From Porpolomopsis calyptriformis (taxonomy: Eukaryota; Basidiomycota; Agaricomycetes; Agaricales; Hygrophoraceae), in assembly GCA_951640195.1 (NCBI GenBank), contig OX621163.1:1302001-1366000 (forward strand): a DNA stretch of 64,000 bases, given 5' to 3'. Each line of letters opens with the position of its first letter. Position 1 is the stretch's first letter. The translations under genes and the position numbers were made by a program. Of the stretch, positions 1-9,685 are shown in pieces. The notes under the pieces are model-generated. The model did no database searches and was not told the origin of the DNA. It saw only the letters and a program-made list of their open reading frames with translations.

Positions 1-2
1 AG

Positions 3-413
3 CACAACCGTCGCGCACGAAATCGAAACCTTCTCATATGGCCAGAGGAAATCGTCGCTCCACCCATCCCGCCCGAGCAGATCATCGAGTCACTACAGAA
101 AGATATCGATTACTACAAGAACGAGATTGCAAGACTGAACGAAGAATTGTACAACCAAGGAATGAGTTTGGACGGAAACAGAAGAGGGAGTGAGTACTGG
201 CGAGAGCAGGCCAAATACTGGGAGGCAAAGTACGAGGAAGTCGCAAAGGTACTTCCCCATCTTGATTCTCCAGTTCCCCCTGTTTTCCCGGGTCCACTCA
301 TCGTTCCCCCCGGTTCGTCGTCGAACCCCATCACCATCCCCGATGACGACGATATTTCCCCGGTCGACATTATTTCCCTGTCGACCATCGCCTCCAACAA
401 GGACTCAATCTAG
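3..413 (+). CDS. C-terminal tail of retroelement polyprotein (partial)
   Basis: The frame is open from base 3 to a stop at 411-413 and has no visible start, so it is the end of a longer protein. It carries an acidic and aromatic coiled segment (around IDYYKNEIARLNEEL and YWREQAKYWEAKYEEV), a proline-rich stretch and an acidic DDDD patch. No enzymatic motif is present. Its position about 80 bp before an LTR is what links it to the retroelement. I infer that it is the tail of the pol or gag-pol product; the exact protein is not recognised. Confidence 0.5.
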   Translation, partial: HNRRARNRNLLIWPEEIVAPPIPPEQIIESLQKDIDYYKNEIARLNEELYNQGMSLDGNRRGSEYWREQAKYWEAKYEEVAKVLPHLDSPVPPVFPGPLIVPPGSSSNPITIPDDDDISPVDIISLSTIASNKDSI

Positions 414-493
414 TCCTTCCCCTCCTCCACACCCTTCAACACTCTCGAAGCCGCCTCGAATTTCGGGACGAAATTCCTTTTAGTGTGGGTGTA

Positions 494-863
494 TGTCACG
501 GACATCTTTTTTCCTTTTTCTCTTAGTCATACTTGATTAGTCTCTGTTCCGTCTATCCTTCCGTTTTACCATTCTATACATAGAGACTGATCACATGTAC
601 CTTCCTTCTGACTCTTCACGAGTCACATTCCGTTTCCGATATTCCTTTTGTGACTCTTCACTAGTCACATTCCGGATTCCGCTTTGTAATCGTACATACG
701 ACTGACTCATGGCGATTCAGGTAGTTAGTATATAAAGCCTGATTTCTAGTCAGTAGGTTAAGTTCGATTCCTAGTTAGCTCCCCCACTCTTTAGTCGAAT
801 TCCATTTCCTCATCAGCCCCTCCAACGCGAGAAGTAAAACCCTTCGACTACCGAATCATAACA
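494..863 (+). repeat. 3' LTR of the plus-strand element
   Basis: The 370-bp repeat begins TGTCACGG and ends ATAACA (TG...CA ends). It holds a TATA-like AGTATATAAAG at about 729 and the conserved box GAAGTAAAAC near 831 shortly before the end. The same three landmarks in the same order occur in the solo LTRs at 6042-6441 and 6534-6892, which supports the boundaries. Confidence 0.75.
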
Positions 864-868
864 CTGAC

Positions 869-2070
869 ATTGTTCCACCACAGTATTTCATTCGCTGAAC
901 TATTCGATTGAGATTCCCGAAGTGTTCCCATATGAATATCGAATTCCGTCGTTCTCTGGAATCGTTTCGTAGGATCTATTGGGGAGTACGTATCGAGTCG
1001 CGGGACCCTTCACAGGGATATCGTCGATATAAGGGATCGTAAACTCAGGAATCTCCGGTTGGAGGATATAGGTGATGTCGTCGTGAAAAACGGGCACAGA
1101 ATTCATCCATCCCATGGGTAGGGTAACTAGTCGATGAGCCCCATAGGGTGTCTGGAATGTGGTTAAATCGCGAGATGAAGGCGCGATCACTCATTCGTCA
1201 TATCTGACGTAAAGGTCAAACATAGCACTGCAGGATCGACCGCCGAACTGTTCAGCCAAGTGTTCGGGGATTGGCGTTACTCCCGAATGTCGAATCGTGA
1301 CTTGATTGAGTGGTTCGAGACTGTGAACGATTCTAAGTTCCTTCCCTCCTTTCTTTAGAATGGTGAACCATCGCGATCGGTAGGAGGAGTTCGAGGGTTC
1401 GTAGACACCAGCGTCGATTTTTCGCTGGATAACTTTACATACTTCGTGGTAGATCCCTGGGGGAATCGGAATATTCTTTTGTACCCAGGGCGTATGTGGT
1501 ATGACTGGGAGATCGATGGGAGGGAAAAAGTCGGATCTGAAATGTCCTCGTTCGGAGTCGTTCCAGGTGAAGGCGAGATCTTGTTTTCTCATGAAATCGT
1601 GAAGGAGGGCCCTTTCTTGAGGCCAAGAAATCTCCGGGGTGAGCTTTATCAAAAAGCTCCATCCGTTCGATCGTATATCGTTCAGTCGGGGTAAACGTGG
1701 GGGGGTTCGGGTCGAGTGTTGGCATATTCGTGAGTGGATCGCCAAGGATTTTCCTAATGATTCGGAACTTGTCAGGGAGTTCAGCTACTACGGAGCGAAC
1801 TTTCTTCGAGACAGGTTTATATTTCTTTTTCGATGCGAGGAAGGTTGCAATTTCCATTGATCGATCGAGCCGGTTGGAAACGGAAGGTCGATCGCTAGTT
1901 GATCGAGATTTAGAGATAAGGTCGGGGAGGTCACAAGCGGATAAATAAGCATGGGAAACTGTTGAAACTTTATTTGTTGCGCATAGAGGCGCACAGGAAT
2001 TGACAGATAGCATAGACGTAGCGTGGTCGTAATCTAGAATTATCGCGATCTCTCCTTGATCAGGAATCAA
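869..2070 (-). pseudogene. Reverse transcriptase fragment
   Basis: Three overlapping minus-strand frames together give an RT N-terminal half: KYKPVSKKVRSVVAELP, DSERGHFRSDFFPP, YEPSNSSYRSRW, VHSLEPLNQVTI, the SRDLTTFQTPYGAHRL strand, and the catalytic YIDD box in PYIDDIPVKGPATRY at about 1045-1000. A TGA at 1191-1193 and frameshifts near 1610 and 960 break it. After the segment corresponding to IVQRMKYCGGTMS the sequence stops at 864, where the plus-strand LTR element begins. RNase H and integrase are therefore lost or left of the window. Confidence 0.88.
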
Positions 2071-3245
2071 ATCCTCGATAAGCGAAAATCCAAACAGTGC
2101 TTCAGTAGTCCTTGTGGAACCGTCGGAATTGTGACGGTTCTTCCGCTATTCAGATCGCAAATAGTAATCGTCTGGTTTTCATCGGCGAAGTTCTTGACGA
2201 GGCTTTGAGCTAAAACGTCGAACAGTCTTCCGAGCAGGATATCGTAGGCGGGAGCACGAATGACGTGGATCTGGAGGTAGAGGGTTATGTCGCCGATCTG
2301 ACATGGGACATTCCTCACGAGACCTAATGATTGGTCTATTTCGCCGTTGGCCGATTGCATGTTGAGTTGGATAGTTGGGTCATAGATCAGTCCTAGGTCA
2401 TGACAAACGGCTTCAGACATAGCGATTATCTGAGATCCGGGATCGACGATGCATTCGATCGTTTCTTTATGATTGATCAACATGACGATCGATCGGAGGG
2501 TGTGCGATTCCTTTGCGACAGTAACGGTGTGAGGGGTTTCGTCGGATGAGAGAGTGTTTAGATACGATTCGTAGGGGTTGGGCATGGTAATGGAACAATC
2601 GTCGTCATCGCAATAAGGCAGGGCGTCGTTCGGAATTGCTTCCACTTCGACGGTTTTGACCGCGATCGGTCGACTAGGTGGCTGAGTTCGTTTAGGGGTT
2701 ACTGCCTCTCGAACCTTCGATCAGACTTCGGGTGAGAGGGATAACAACTCTTCAGGGGAAAGCGTGACGCAAGGGGTTTTCATCGAACGAGTATAGACGT
2801 CGGAGGCGATCTTGGCATCTTGGATCGGCGCTTGAGTGTGGTACGAGGGGTCTCTGTCTCTTTTCGCCATCGGAGAGCCAAAGTTCCGGATGTGGGGCAG
2901 TACGTAGTTGGACTCTTTTGCTTTCGCGAATGGATGTTCCATCGTAGCGGGTTGAGTCGGGATGGTTGTGATTGGAGCACTCAATGGTTTGTCGGTTGCT
3001 TTCTCTTTGTCCAGTTCTTGTCGTCGAGGCCGAACTATCTCTACTCCATCGAACGTCTTCTTGCTCCTTAATGCGAAAATCTCTTTTTCGAGAGCAGCGA
3101 TCCGTTCGTCGGCGGATAGTTGGTAAGTCTCGGTTGCTGGATCGCGTTGGATACCTGCTGAAATTCCATACATCATTCCAGCAGTCGGGGTCGGGTTTTG
3201 CTTGTACCATTCGTCCATTCGTTCTTTCAAGGTTTTTCCTGGCAT
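2067..3245 (-). pseudogene. Gag linker and retroviral-type aspartic protease
   Basis: The frame continues from gag through a linker to the in-frame TGA at 2721-2723, then reopens. It carries an aspartic-protease flap region with IVDPGSQIIAMSE as the active-site segment (about 2450-2410) and ILLGRLFDVLA as the second hydrophobic motif (about 2245-2215). In this element group the catalytic D-[ST]-G is written D-P-G-S. The frame is lost at 2067 where the reverse-transcriptase part continues in another frame. Confidence 0.75.
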
Positions 3246-4193
3246 TTGCTGGGGGACGAACCTGTCATTCGGGAGTACGATCCTTCCTTCGAAGTTCTTC
3301 TTGCATCGACCGTTCTGGATATATTCGCGGCAGGTCGGGCAGCTTCCGATGAAGTGATCGGGACTTCCACAGAAAACGCAGGTTTTCGGCTCGAATGGGT
3401 CAGGAGTGTTGGGTCGTCGTTCCGAAGTTTGTGGTGTTTGAGGGGGCAGGTTTCATTTCGGGGGACCTCTATTGTCCAGGGTTTTGACCAATGTAGTCAT
3501 TAGTTTTTCCATGAAGACGCTGAGGTCTTCTTGTTTCGTGGCAGGGGTAGTAGTCGTCGTCGAAGTCATCGTTTCGTGTGGTAGAAAGGTGTTCGGAGAC
3601 GTTCCATATAGAACGAAATGAGCCGCCTCATTGATATCGTTTACCCTGTAAGGATCGTCGGGGAAGTGGTTGGGGAACTTGATTTCCAGTCGTCGGACGA
3701 TTCTAGTCCAGAGTTCGGGTTGGAATCCTCGGACAAAGGCGCGACTTTGTTCTGCTTCAGAGATTCTGTTCTTCGATCGCAGGAATTTAGTAATCACAAG
3801 GAACGATCGGAAATACGCTCCGAGTTCGTTTGTGTTCATAATCCCTAGTCGAAGCTGTTCTCTGACTATCTTGTCCATGTCGGCGATAGACCACTTTCGA
3901 TCGTCTTCCGATCCTGGGTATAGCTTATAGATGGCGGCGACGAATTCATTGAACGTATGTCCGGCTTGGAACTCCGTTTGGTATTCCCAGAGTTCGGAGG
4001 TATCGATGTCGACGTACTTGCAGGCGTAAGTCTTCTTAGCATCGTCGTCGGTGATGCTACAATTAGCGAAAAGACCTCTGAGGTCTTGGAAGTATCTTCG
4101 AAGTTCACGAGGTTGTTTGGGGTTGAACTTTGGGGTGGTCGAGTGACCGCGAGCGGGCATAACTAGAGTTGGTGGAGTCATCATTGTTGTCAT
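3246..4193 (-). pseudogene. Retrotransposon gag with zinc knuckle
   Basis: The first 246 codons (4193-3453) are the capsid-like gag region of fungal Ty3/gypsy elements (motifs PRELRRYFQDL, YKLYPGSEDDRKWS, SEAEQSRAFVRGFQPELW). An in-frame TGA at 3453-3455 ends it early. The same frame then resumes and holds a CX2CX4HX4C zinc knuckle (CVFCGSPDHFIGSC) near 3390-3350, so the stop is a later lesion and not the natural end. The frame continues to a second TGA at 2721-2723. Confidence 0.85.
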
Positions 4194-4451
4194 AGAAATC
4201 GAGGATAAAGATGAAAGTGATATAGTAGAGGTTGGTTCGTTGGGCGAATCGGGATTTTCGATCGAAGTTGAATTTCGATTTATTGGAGAGTTGGGAAGTG
4301 TCAGTTGGGTCGGATCAGTGTTCCAAGTGAATCTATCTCGTAGGGTAGTACTTCGAGTGACTCGATTGTGCGTCGGGAACGGCGGTTCGAAGGACTGAGT
4401 CGAAGGAATCTTTTAAGATTTAATAGTGGGCCCTCGCGGTGGGCTCCAAAA

Positions 4452-5035
4452 TGATACATCTGCTTTGTGTATGAGAACCGAACACAGAACAAGGTGCGAG
4501 GATGACTATAAAGAGTCTCGACTCAGCCTATGATCGATAATCGTGGAAAGGGAGTCTTCGACCGTTCGTGAACGAGATCGATCGGGGAATCGGAAGGATC
4601 GGAAAGTCGAAAGAGGAAGTCTTAGAAGATCTAAAGAGGATCTAGACTCGAGAGCGAGAGAGAAGCGAATATCTAACTTGTTTTTTATCACTAGCTACAA
4701 CATACAGTATATATATCTTCTAGTACAAGGATCCCTTTGAGTGTATATGATAAAAGGGGAGCCTCTCTAATGATCTAAGGGGAAAGTAGTGAATAGGAAT
4801 GAAGGAATCGAATGAAAAAGGGAGAAATAGAAGAGAACTGATGCCTTTGAATAGTGTCTTCCCTTTGATATACAAACTTTCATTCGCGTTCGGAAAGCTT
4901 CAATCGCGTTCGGAGCGTTTGATGATTCTCGAAGTTGTTCGGGACGTTTCGGGAGCTATCGGGAGCGTTCGGAGGGTTCAAGTTCGTGTTCGAAGGACTT
5001 GGTAGGCATCTAGTATTCGTATAGTTGAATATACA
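4452..5035 (-). repeat. 5' LTR of the gypsy element
   Basis: On the minus strand the repeat starts TGTATATTC at 5035 and ends GATGTATCA at 4452, 584 bp with TG...CA ends. It contains a TATA-like run TATATATACTG near 4700-4720. It is followed after three bases by TGGAGCCCACCGCGAGGG (4448-4431), which has the TGG start and the position expected of a tRNA primer-binding site; which tRNA is not known. Only one copy is in the window, so the boundaries rest on the end motifs and the flanking genes rather than on a pairwise match. Confidence 0.6.
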
Positions 5036-5715
5036 GTGCTCAGGGGACGGAGGGGTCGTATCACCGTCTCCCCCTTCCCTTCCATAGACCTCATCCAAAG
5101 GACTAGGGCTCTTTCCACATCAGGCCGTGTCACAACACGAGGGCATTTTGATGAGAGCGCTGTTGGATTAGACTGGACCCAAGCATCAAGCTCTTCTCGG
5201 CTCTTGAGTTTGCGTGATAGGGATGATTGTGTGAAGACTAGGGCACCATCAGATTTAGACCTAAAGTGCTCAACGATAGCCTTCTGGCTCATCGCTGGAT
5301 GGTTATCGATGAAACTGAGGACAGTTATCCAGTCATGAAGGGTGAGGTTATCTCGCATTTTGGTTGTTATGGGTTTCACTGAGGTTTGGGGTGCATCCTG
5401 CACCCGTTTTGCCTTGGGTCCAGGTTTGCGCAAGTATGGGGCAGGTTTTTCGCGAGGCTTGCGTGTGTGTTCAGGCATAGGGGAATTTGTTTTGCCTCAC
5501 CATGTGCTTCATTTATAGCCTAAGCTATGTTTATTCCATGCCGCAGACGGCTGGTCCACCTATCTCATAATGCATAATTTGTACCTTATGCCTATGCATT
5601 ATGCATTATGCATATGATGTGCATTTCTCCTGCACCCCGTGTTGGTTCCTAGCCAAAGGCTATGCATTATAAGATTTATGCATTAATAGGTTATGCATTA
5701 TGAGATATTGTACTG
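5036..5715 (-). mobile_element. pogo/Tc5-like DNA transposon, 5' part only
   Basis: The piece carries the start of a CENP-B/Tc5-type transposase (5041-5478) and an AT-rich terminal region full of TGCAT repeats (5540-5710). At 5715/5716 it passes directly into the satellite unit as TA followed by CTGACCCTCTC. In intact satellite units the same words follow CATA, so insertion at a TA dinucleotide explains the junction, as is usual for pogo/Tc1-like elements. The left part is cut off by the gypsy LTR at 5035, and the other end is outside the window. The terminal inverted repeat cannot be checked here. Confidence 0.6.
5041..5478 (-). pseudogene. CENP-B/Tc5-type transposase, N-terminal fragment
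   Basis: The frame starts with ATG at 5478. It gives a basic N-terminus, then the double helix-turn-helix typical of pogo/Tc5 transposases: NLTLHDWITVLSFIDNHPAM, SQKAIVEHFRSKSDGA, FTQSSLSRKL (about residues 44-90), followed by PRVVTRPDVERALVLWMRSME. The DDE catalytic domain is absent because the gypsy LTR interrupts the gene at 5035. It is therefore a DNA-binding fragment only. Related transposase-derived proteins can be domesticated, but the truncation in a transposon nest argues against function. Confidence 0.8.
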
Positions 5716-6041
5716 TACTGACCCTCTCAAATGGTATAGAGATACCATACAAGTAAGGTATGGTATTTTTGAACCATATACTGATGCTTCCAAATGGTAT
5801 AGAGATACCATACCTCTAAGGTATAGTATTTCTGAACCATATACTGACCCTCTCAAATGGTATAGAGATACCATACCTCTAAGGTATGGTATTTTTGAAC
5901 CATATACTGACCCTCCCAAATGGTATAGAGATACCATACCAGTAAGGTATGGTATTTCTGAACCATATACTGACCCTCCCAAATGGTATAGAGATACCAT
6001 ACCTCTAAGGTATGGTATTTTTGAACCATATACTGACCCTC

Positions 6042-6441
6042 TGTCACAGTCGTAATTTTCCTTCTTTTTCTTTATCTTATCGTATGCAAACCTATCTCTT
6101 ATCTTGGGATTCCCCCCATTTGTTATCGGGATTCCCCATTACCTTTCTCCGGGATTCCCCACTACTTTACCTATATGCGGATACACTTCATTTCCGTTAT
6201 GTTTCAACCCCTTTATGATTTGTCATCGATCACGATGACTCATCCTTATCTTTACCTCATGTTATGTCACACTGACTCACACAGATAAGTAGTCAGTATA
6301 TAAAGAGTACTTCTGTACGTATCAGACCTTAAGTCTGATTCCTCGTTAGCCTACTCATAACAAGGACTTGGAACCATCTCTTATATCTCTTGGGACAGAA
6401 CACCCGAAGTAAAACGCGTTCCGAACAACCGGTTTATAACA
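6042..6441 (+). mobile_element. Solo LTR inserted in the satellite
   Basis: The 400-bp repeat begins TGTCACAG and ends TATAACA. It is flanked by a perfect 5-bp duplication CCCTC (6037-6041 and 6442-6446). It holds AGTATATAAAG at about 6295 and GAAGTAAAAC at about 6405. There is no internal coding region, so it is a solo LTR left by LTR-LTR recombination. Confidence 0.9.
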
Positions 6442-6533
6442 CCCTCCCAAATGGTATAGAGATACCATACCAGTAAGGTATGGTATTTTTGAACCATATA
6501 CTGACCCTCTCAAATGGTATAGAGATACCATAC

Positions 6534-6892
6534 TGTCAGAGATATATTTTTTCTTTTTCCTTTGCTCGTCTGTTCCTATTTACATCAGACAGTTTACATC
6601 AATAGCCGCTTAGCCACCCAAGCTCCGCTTAGTAATAGAAGGTGACCAAGCCATATCTATATTTAGTCTACCATCACTCTCCTTATCTACATGACTCATC
6701 CATAGTCGTTACGACTCACACGTAGTCAGTATGACTCATACTTAGCTAGTATATAAAGCTAGCAGTAGATAGACTTAGGATAAGTCTGTTTCTTTCGTTA
6801 ACACCCCAATCAGTAGTCTTCCAACCCTTTAAAACCCTACACCCAGAGCCTGAAGTAAAACCTTGCGATCAACCCTAGACTGCCGTCTAACA
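6534..6892 (+). mobile_element. Second solo LTR inserted in the satellite
   Basis: The 359-bp repeat begins TGTCAGAG and ends TCTAACA. It is flanked by a perfect 5-bp duplication CATAC (6529-6533 and 6893-6897). It carries AGTATATAAAG at about 6749 and GAAGTAAAAC at about 6852. It belongs to the same broad family as the LTRs at 494 and 6042 but is clearly diverged from both. Confidence 0.9.
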
Positions 6893-7056
6893 CATACCTC
6901 TAAGGTATGGTATTTCTGAACCATATACTGATACTCCCAAATGGTATCTCTATACCATACCAGTAAGGTATGGTATTCTTGAACCATATACTACCCTTTT
7001 CAAATGGTTTGGAGATACCATACCATGCCTTAGAGATATGGTATTTCTGAACCATG

Positions 7057-7316
7057 TTTCAATAACACCATTCATTCCTACTGCGATATCACATCCATAT
7101 ACGTGGCACATCTCAGTGTATTATATGTGTGTATGGTATTTTTAAACCATCATTCAGCTGAGACCCAAAGCTGTACATGACTTTGGCTGTAAAACCGTAC
7201 ATGACCTAAGCTTGAAAACCGTACATGGTTACTACAGCCGGTCACGCAGGCCCTGCCCCGCAAAGGCCGACAGGCTCAACACGGTTCCCCGATAAGGCAA
7301 TCAAGGCCAACGCGAT
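7057..7316. other. Spacer between satellite and first gene
   Basis: One more degenerate satellite echo (GTATGGTATTTTTAAACCAT) lies at about 7131-7150. It is followed by three short direct repeats built on GTACATG (7172-7225), two of them as AAAACCGTACATG. No reading frame or RNA gene is supported. It is presumably the upstream region of the gene starting at 7317. Confidence 0.5.
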
Positions 7317-8795
7317 ATGAACCAAGTCATCACAGGATACTACCGCTATACCGATATATGGTTCGATTGGTACGTCGCGGGAGTCGGTAGTACCGTCAGT
7401 ACTCCTTATAGTCTCTGTTTACAGGCCCCAGGCTATCTTGGACGATGATCGATTTGCTTTGAAGGCAGCGTTTGCCCACGACGCCTTGGTCCACTCAGAT
7501 CACCCTCTTCACAAGGGAGTTCATGGGGCAGAACTGTACTTGGGTACGTTTTAAACATGTCTTTCCTGGAGCCACTTCATTATCCTTCCCACAAGGTACA
7601 CTCCACAACGGCGAATCTCGCCTTTTGTTCTCATCTGCGCAAGTGGACTATATGCGATATTGGCTGCATGCCATGGGAATTACCAAGACCCTTCTTCCCT
7701 TGCCGTATTCCGACTGCCTCCTGACAAAGTCTAATTTCAAAACCGTTTCACGAGTCGTCTATGAAGATGGTGGCTCACTCCGAAACGCGGTAAAGGTGTG
7801 TTAATACATTCGAGCCGCCTTTCGAACCTAGTCTTGATATTTGAATTCGCAGAAAATAGACAAGAACAACAAGCGTCTCAGAGGCAGCAGCTCAATGCTC
7901 CACACGCGTCGTGATACGTTTGAGCGTGTTCGCTCTTTCTGGTCAGACAAGCGTGGTACTTGGTGTGCCCTGGATCTTGAAACTTGGGATCGCGATCATA
8001 AGATGATCACTGAATTTGGCTGGTGCCTGGTACGGTGGGAAAACGGACAGGAGATATGGGAGAACGGTCATCTTATCGTCAAAGAGTACCGAAGCTATAC
8101 CAACACCTTCGTAGCAAATAACAAAGAAGTATGTTTCGTCCTAACCATTTTCGATAGCGGTACTGCTCACATCTTCTGTCAGAGATACAATTTCGGGGAG
8201 AGTGAGATCCTCAACAAGGCAACTTTCAAACGCAGAATTTGTCAACTCCTCTCCGATCTCTCTCAAAAAGGACCGCTCTTCCTCGTATTCCATGACGGCA
8301 GCCAAGACATCAAGTAATTTGTTTCAACCAAACCCGGACTCATTGAGGCTCACACACTGACAGATACTTAAACGAGATGGACGTTCCCTTGGACGATCTC
8401 ACATCTCAATTGCCACATGCCATGCCTGAATCAGGCATTTTCGCCATTGACACCTCCGATCTCTTTGCTGCCTTAGAAGGAGAAGGTGGAACCGATCGCA
8501 GATCTCTCGAGCGGATCTGCAGGCACCTACAAATACACACTGAGAACTTACACAACGCAGGAAATGATGCTCATGTCTGTTTTTTCCTAATTCAAACGGA
8601 CATATCTTTCTCACCCTTGCTCCGTAGTACACCCTGGCTGCCATGACGTCCATGGCATCGGGCGATCCTGTTGATATTCAACGGGAGAAAAGGTGGCCTA
8701 ACCACACTGAACCGACTGGGACCCAAGGATTAAAGGTTCAGTTCCAGCCTTGGGAGGAAGAAAGTGATTTCTCTGATCTGGAAGGTCTTGTTTAG
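7317..8795 (+). CDS. Gfd2/YDR514C-like RNase H-fold protein
   Basis: Spliced from about seven exons, the product matches the fungal Gfd2/YDR514C C-terminal family, an exonuclease-like RNase H fold with no settled substrate. Visible motifs are the first acidic pair in CALDLETWDRD with ITEFGW, then FLVFHDGSQDIKYL, DTSDLFAALEG, RRSLERICRHLQI and the final HNAGNDAHYT. These are the D-x-E and trailing D/H positions of a 3'-5' exonuclease core. The start at 7317 gives FDW joined through a GTACGT donor to PQAILDDDRFALKAAFAHDAL. The join between about 7534 and 7592 is uncertain. Confident introns are near 7792-7850, 8129-8181, 8315-8364 and 8575-8629. The gene reads toward EMC8 with a 111-bp gap. Confidence 0.75.
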
Positions 8796-8906
8796 CGGGA
8801 AGGATATTGCGATACGGAATATCAACTGGGGGAGTTCAACCGCCATGCATGTACTGATAGTCTCAATCATTATATCCGTTACTCAGCTGTTTTCTTACAT
8901 AATCTC

Positions 8907-9685
8907 ATGACTTCTTACACTCTATCCCATCAAGCATACCTCAAGGTTTTTTACCATTCTGCCAAGCACCCTCATAGAGTTGTGAACGGTGTCCTAGTTG
9001 GGAAACTAGATGGCTCTAACAGCGTTCACATTGAGGATGCCATTCCCCTCCTCCACCATTGGACCAACCTTAGCCCAATGATGGAAATTGGCCTCGATCT
9101 CGTGGGTAACATGATCCCATTCCCTCTGTGCTGATAACGAATCCTCTGAAAGGCTCGGAGATACGCAGAATCATCGGGGTCACACCTGGTGGGCTATTAC
9201 CAAGCCTGCGAGAGGGTGAACGACAAAGCTCTCGAGTCTGTGGGCGAGATCGTAGCGGGAAAGATCAGAGAAAACTTCAAAGACGCTATTGCTCTTGTGG
9301 TCTGTTTTTGCTACTTTATTGCCATCGTTATTCCTAATGCCCAATCTTTAGGTTGACGGAGAGAAGTTGGGCACCGAAAATACCGCGTTGCTGGTTTGTC
9401 ACTTCGCTTCGCGGATTTGGTTCGCCCATATCTGACCGTGTCATTCGACCTCAGCCATATCTTCCTCATCCCTCCTCGTCTGCTTGGCTTCCACACTCAT
9501 CCCAGATCGCGCCTTTTACACAGGCTCCTCCCTTCAGTCTAGCCGAACATGACTCCCCAAGCCGTGCAGCCGCACTAGTGAACGATACGCGCGCTCATCA
9601 GAAACTATGGGATTTTGATGACCATTTGGAGAACGTCCGATTGGATTGGTTGCGGAACCCGCAATGTATGGGTCAAAGCGAGTAA
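8907..9685 (+). CDS. EMC8: ER membrane protein complex subunit 8
   Basis: EMC8/9 is the MPN-fold cytosolic subunit of the ER membrane protein complex, which inserts and stabilises membrane proteins. The start MTSYTLSHQAYLKVFYHSAK and VVNGVLVGK match the family N-terminus. HIEDAIPLLHHWTNLSPMMEIGL and GYYQACERVND follow, and the C-terminus DFDDHLENVRLDWLRN is the family signature. Four exons (8907-9101, 9153-9299, 9352-9393, 9455-9685) join in frame to give 204 residues, a normal length. Introns are 51, 52 and 61 bp. As usual for the family there is no JAMM metal site. It lies directly downstream of the Gfd2-like gene and is convergent with LAG1. Confidence 0.93.

Larger units (their letters stand above)
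1..863 (+). mobile_element. 3' end of a plus-strand LTR retroelement inserted in another element
   Basis: This is the right-hand end of an LTR element whose body lies left of the window. It consists of an open frame (3-413), a short spacer and a 3' LTR (494-863). The base after the LTR switches directly into minus-strand reverse-transcriptase coding sequence of a different element, so this copy landed inside that gene. The presumed target duplication is CTGAC (864-868); its partner would be outside the window. The LTR resembles the two solo LTRs at 6042 and 6534 and not the 584-bp LTR at 4452, so the two nested elements are from different families. Confidence 0.75.
864..5035 (-). mobile_element. 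Decayed Ty3/gypsy retrotransposon (5' LTR, gag, PR, part of RT)
   Basis: Reading on the minus strand from right to left the order is 5' LTR (4452-5035), primer-binding site (about 4431-4448), gag, zinc knuckle, aspartic protease and reverse transcriptase. It is interrupted at 864 by another element, so RNase H, integrase and the 3' LTR are missing from the window. Gag and protease share one frame but it is broken by TGA codons at 3453-3455 and 2721-2723. The RT is broken by a TGA at 1191-1193 and by frameshifts near 2067, 1610 and 960. It cannot encode a working product. The family is the agaric-type gypsy by its gag and RT sequence. The TSD base set next to its LTR is GTGCT (5036-5040). Confidence 0.9.
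5716..7056. repeat. 63-bp palindromic satellite array, interrupted by two solo LTRs
   Basis: Units start (CAAATGG) at 5728, 5791, 5854, 5917, 5980, 6448, 6511, 6938 and 7001. Once the two LTRs and their 5-bp duplications are removed the spacing is essentially 63 bp throughout. Each unit holds a hairpin with 10-bp arms, ATACCATACC and GGTATGGTAT, around a five-base loop, plus a smaller GGTAT/ATACC palindrome. From 5854 the arm-loop junction alternates CCTCTAAGG and CCAGTAAGG, giving a 126-bp higher-order dimer. The last unit (7001) is degenerate. As 63 is divisible by three, reading frames stay open on both strands, but these are not genes. Confidence 0.92.

Noticed and set aside
3071..3848. 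Several plus-strand Phe/Ser/Arg-rich frames
   Set aside because: Antisense shadows of the gypsy gag and protease.
5693..6055. Open frames on both strands with 21-residue repeats (KWYRDTIP...)
   Set aside because: They are a by-product of the 63-bp satellite period, which is a multiple of three.
5728..7063. Regular repeats considered as a CRISPR array
   Set aside because: No spacers: units are directly adjoining tandem copies, the organism is a eukaryote, and repeats contain nested palindromes across the whole unit.
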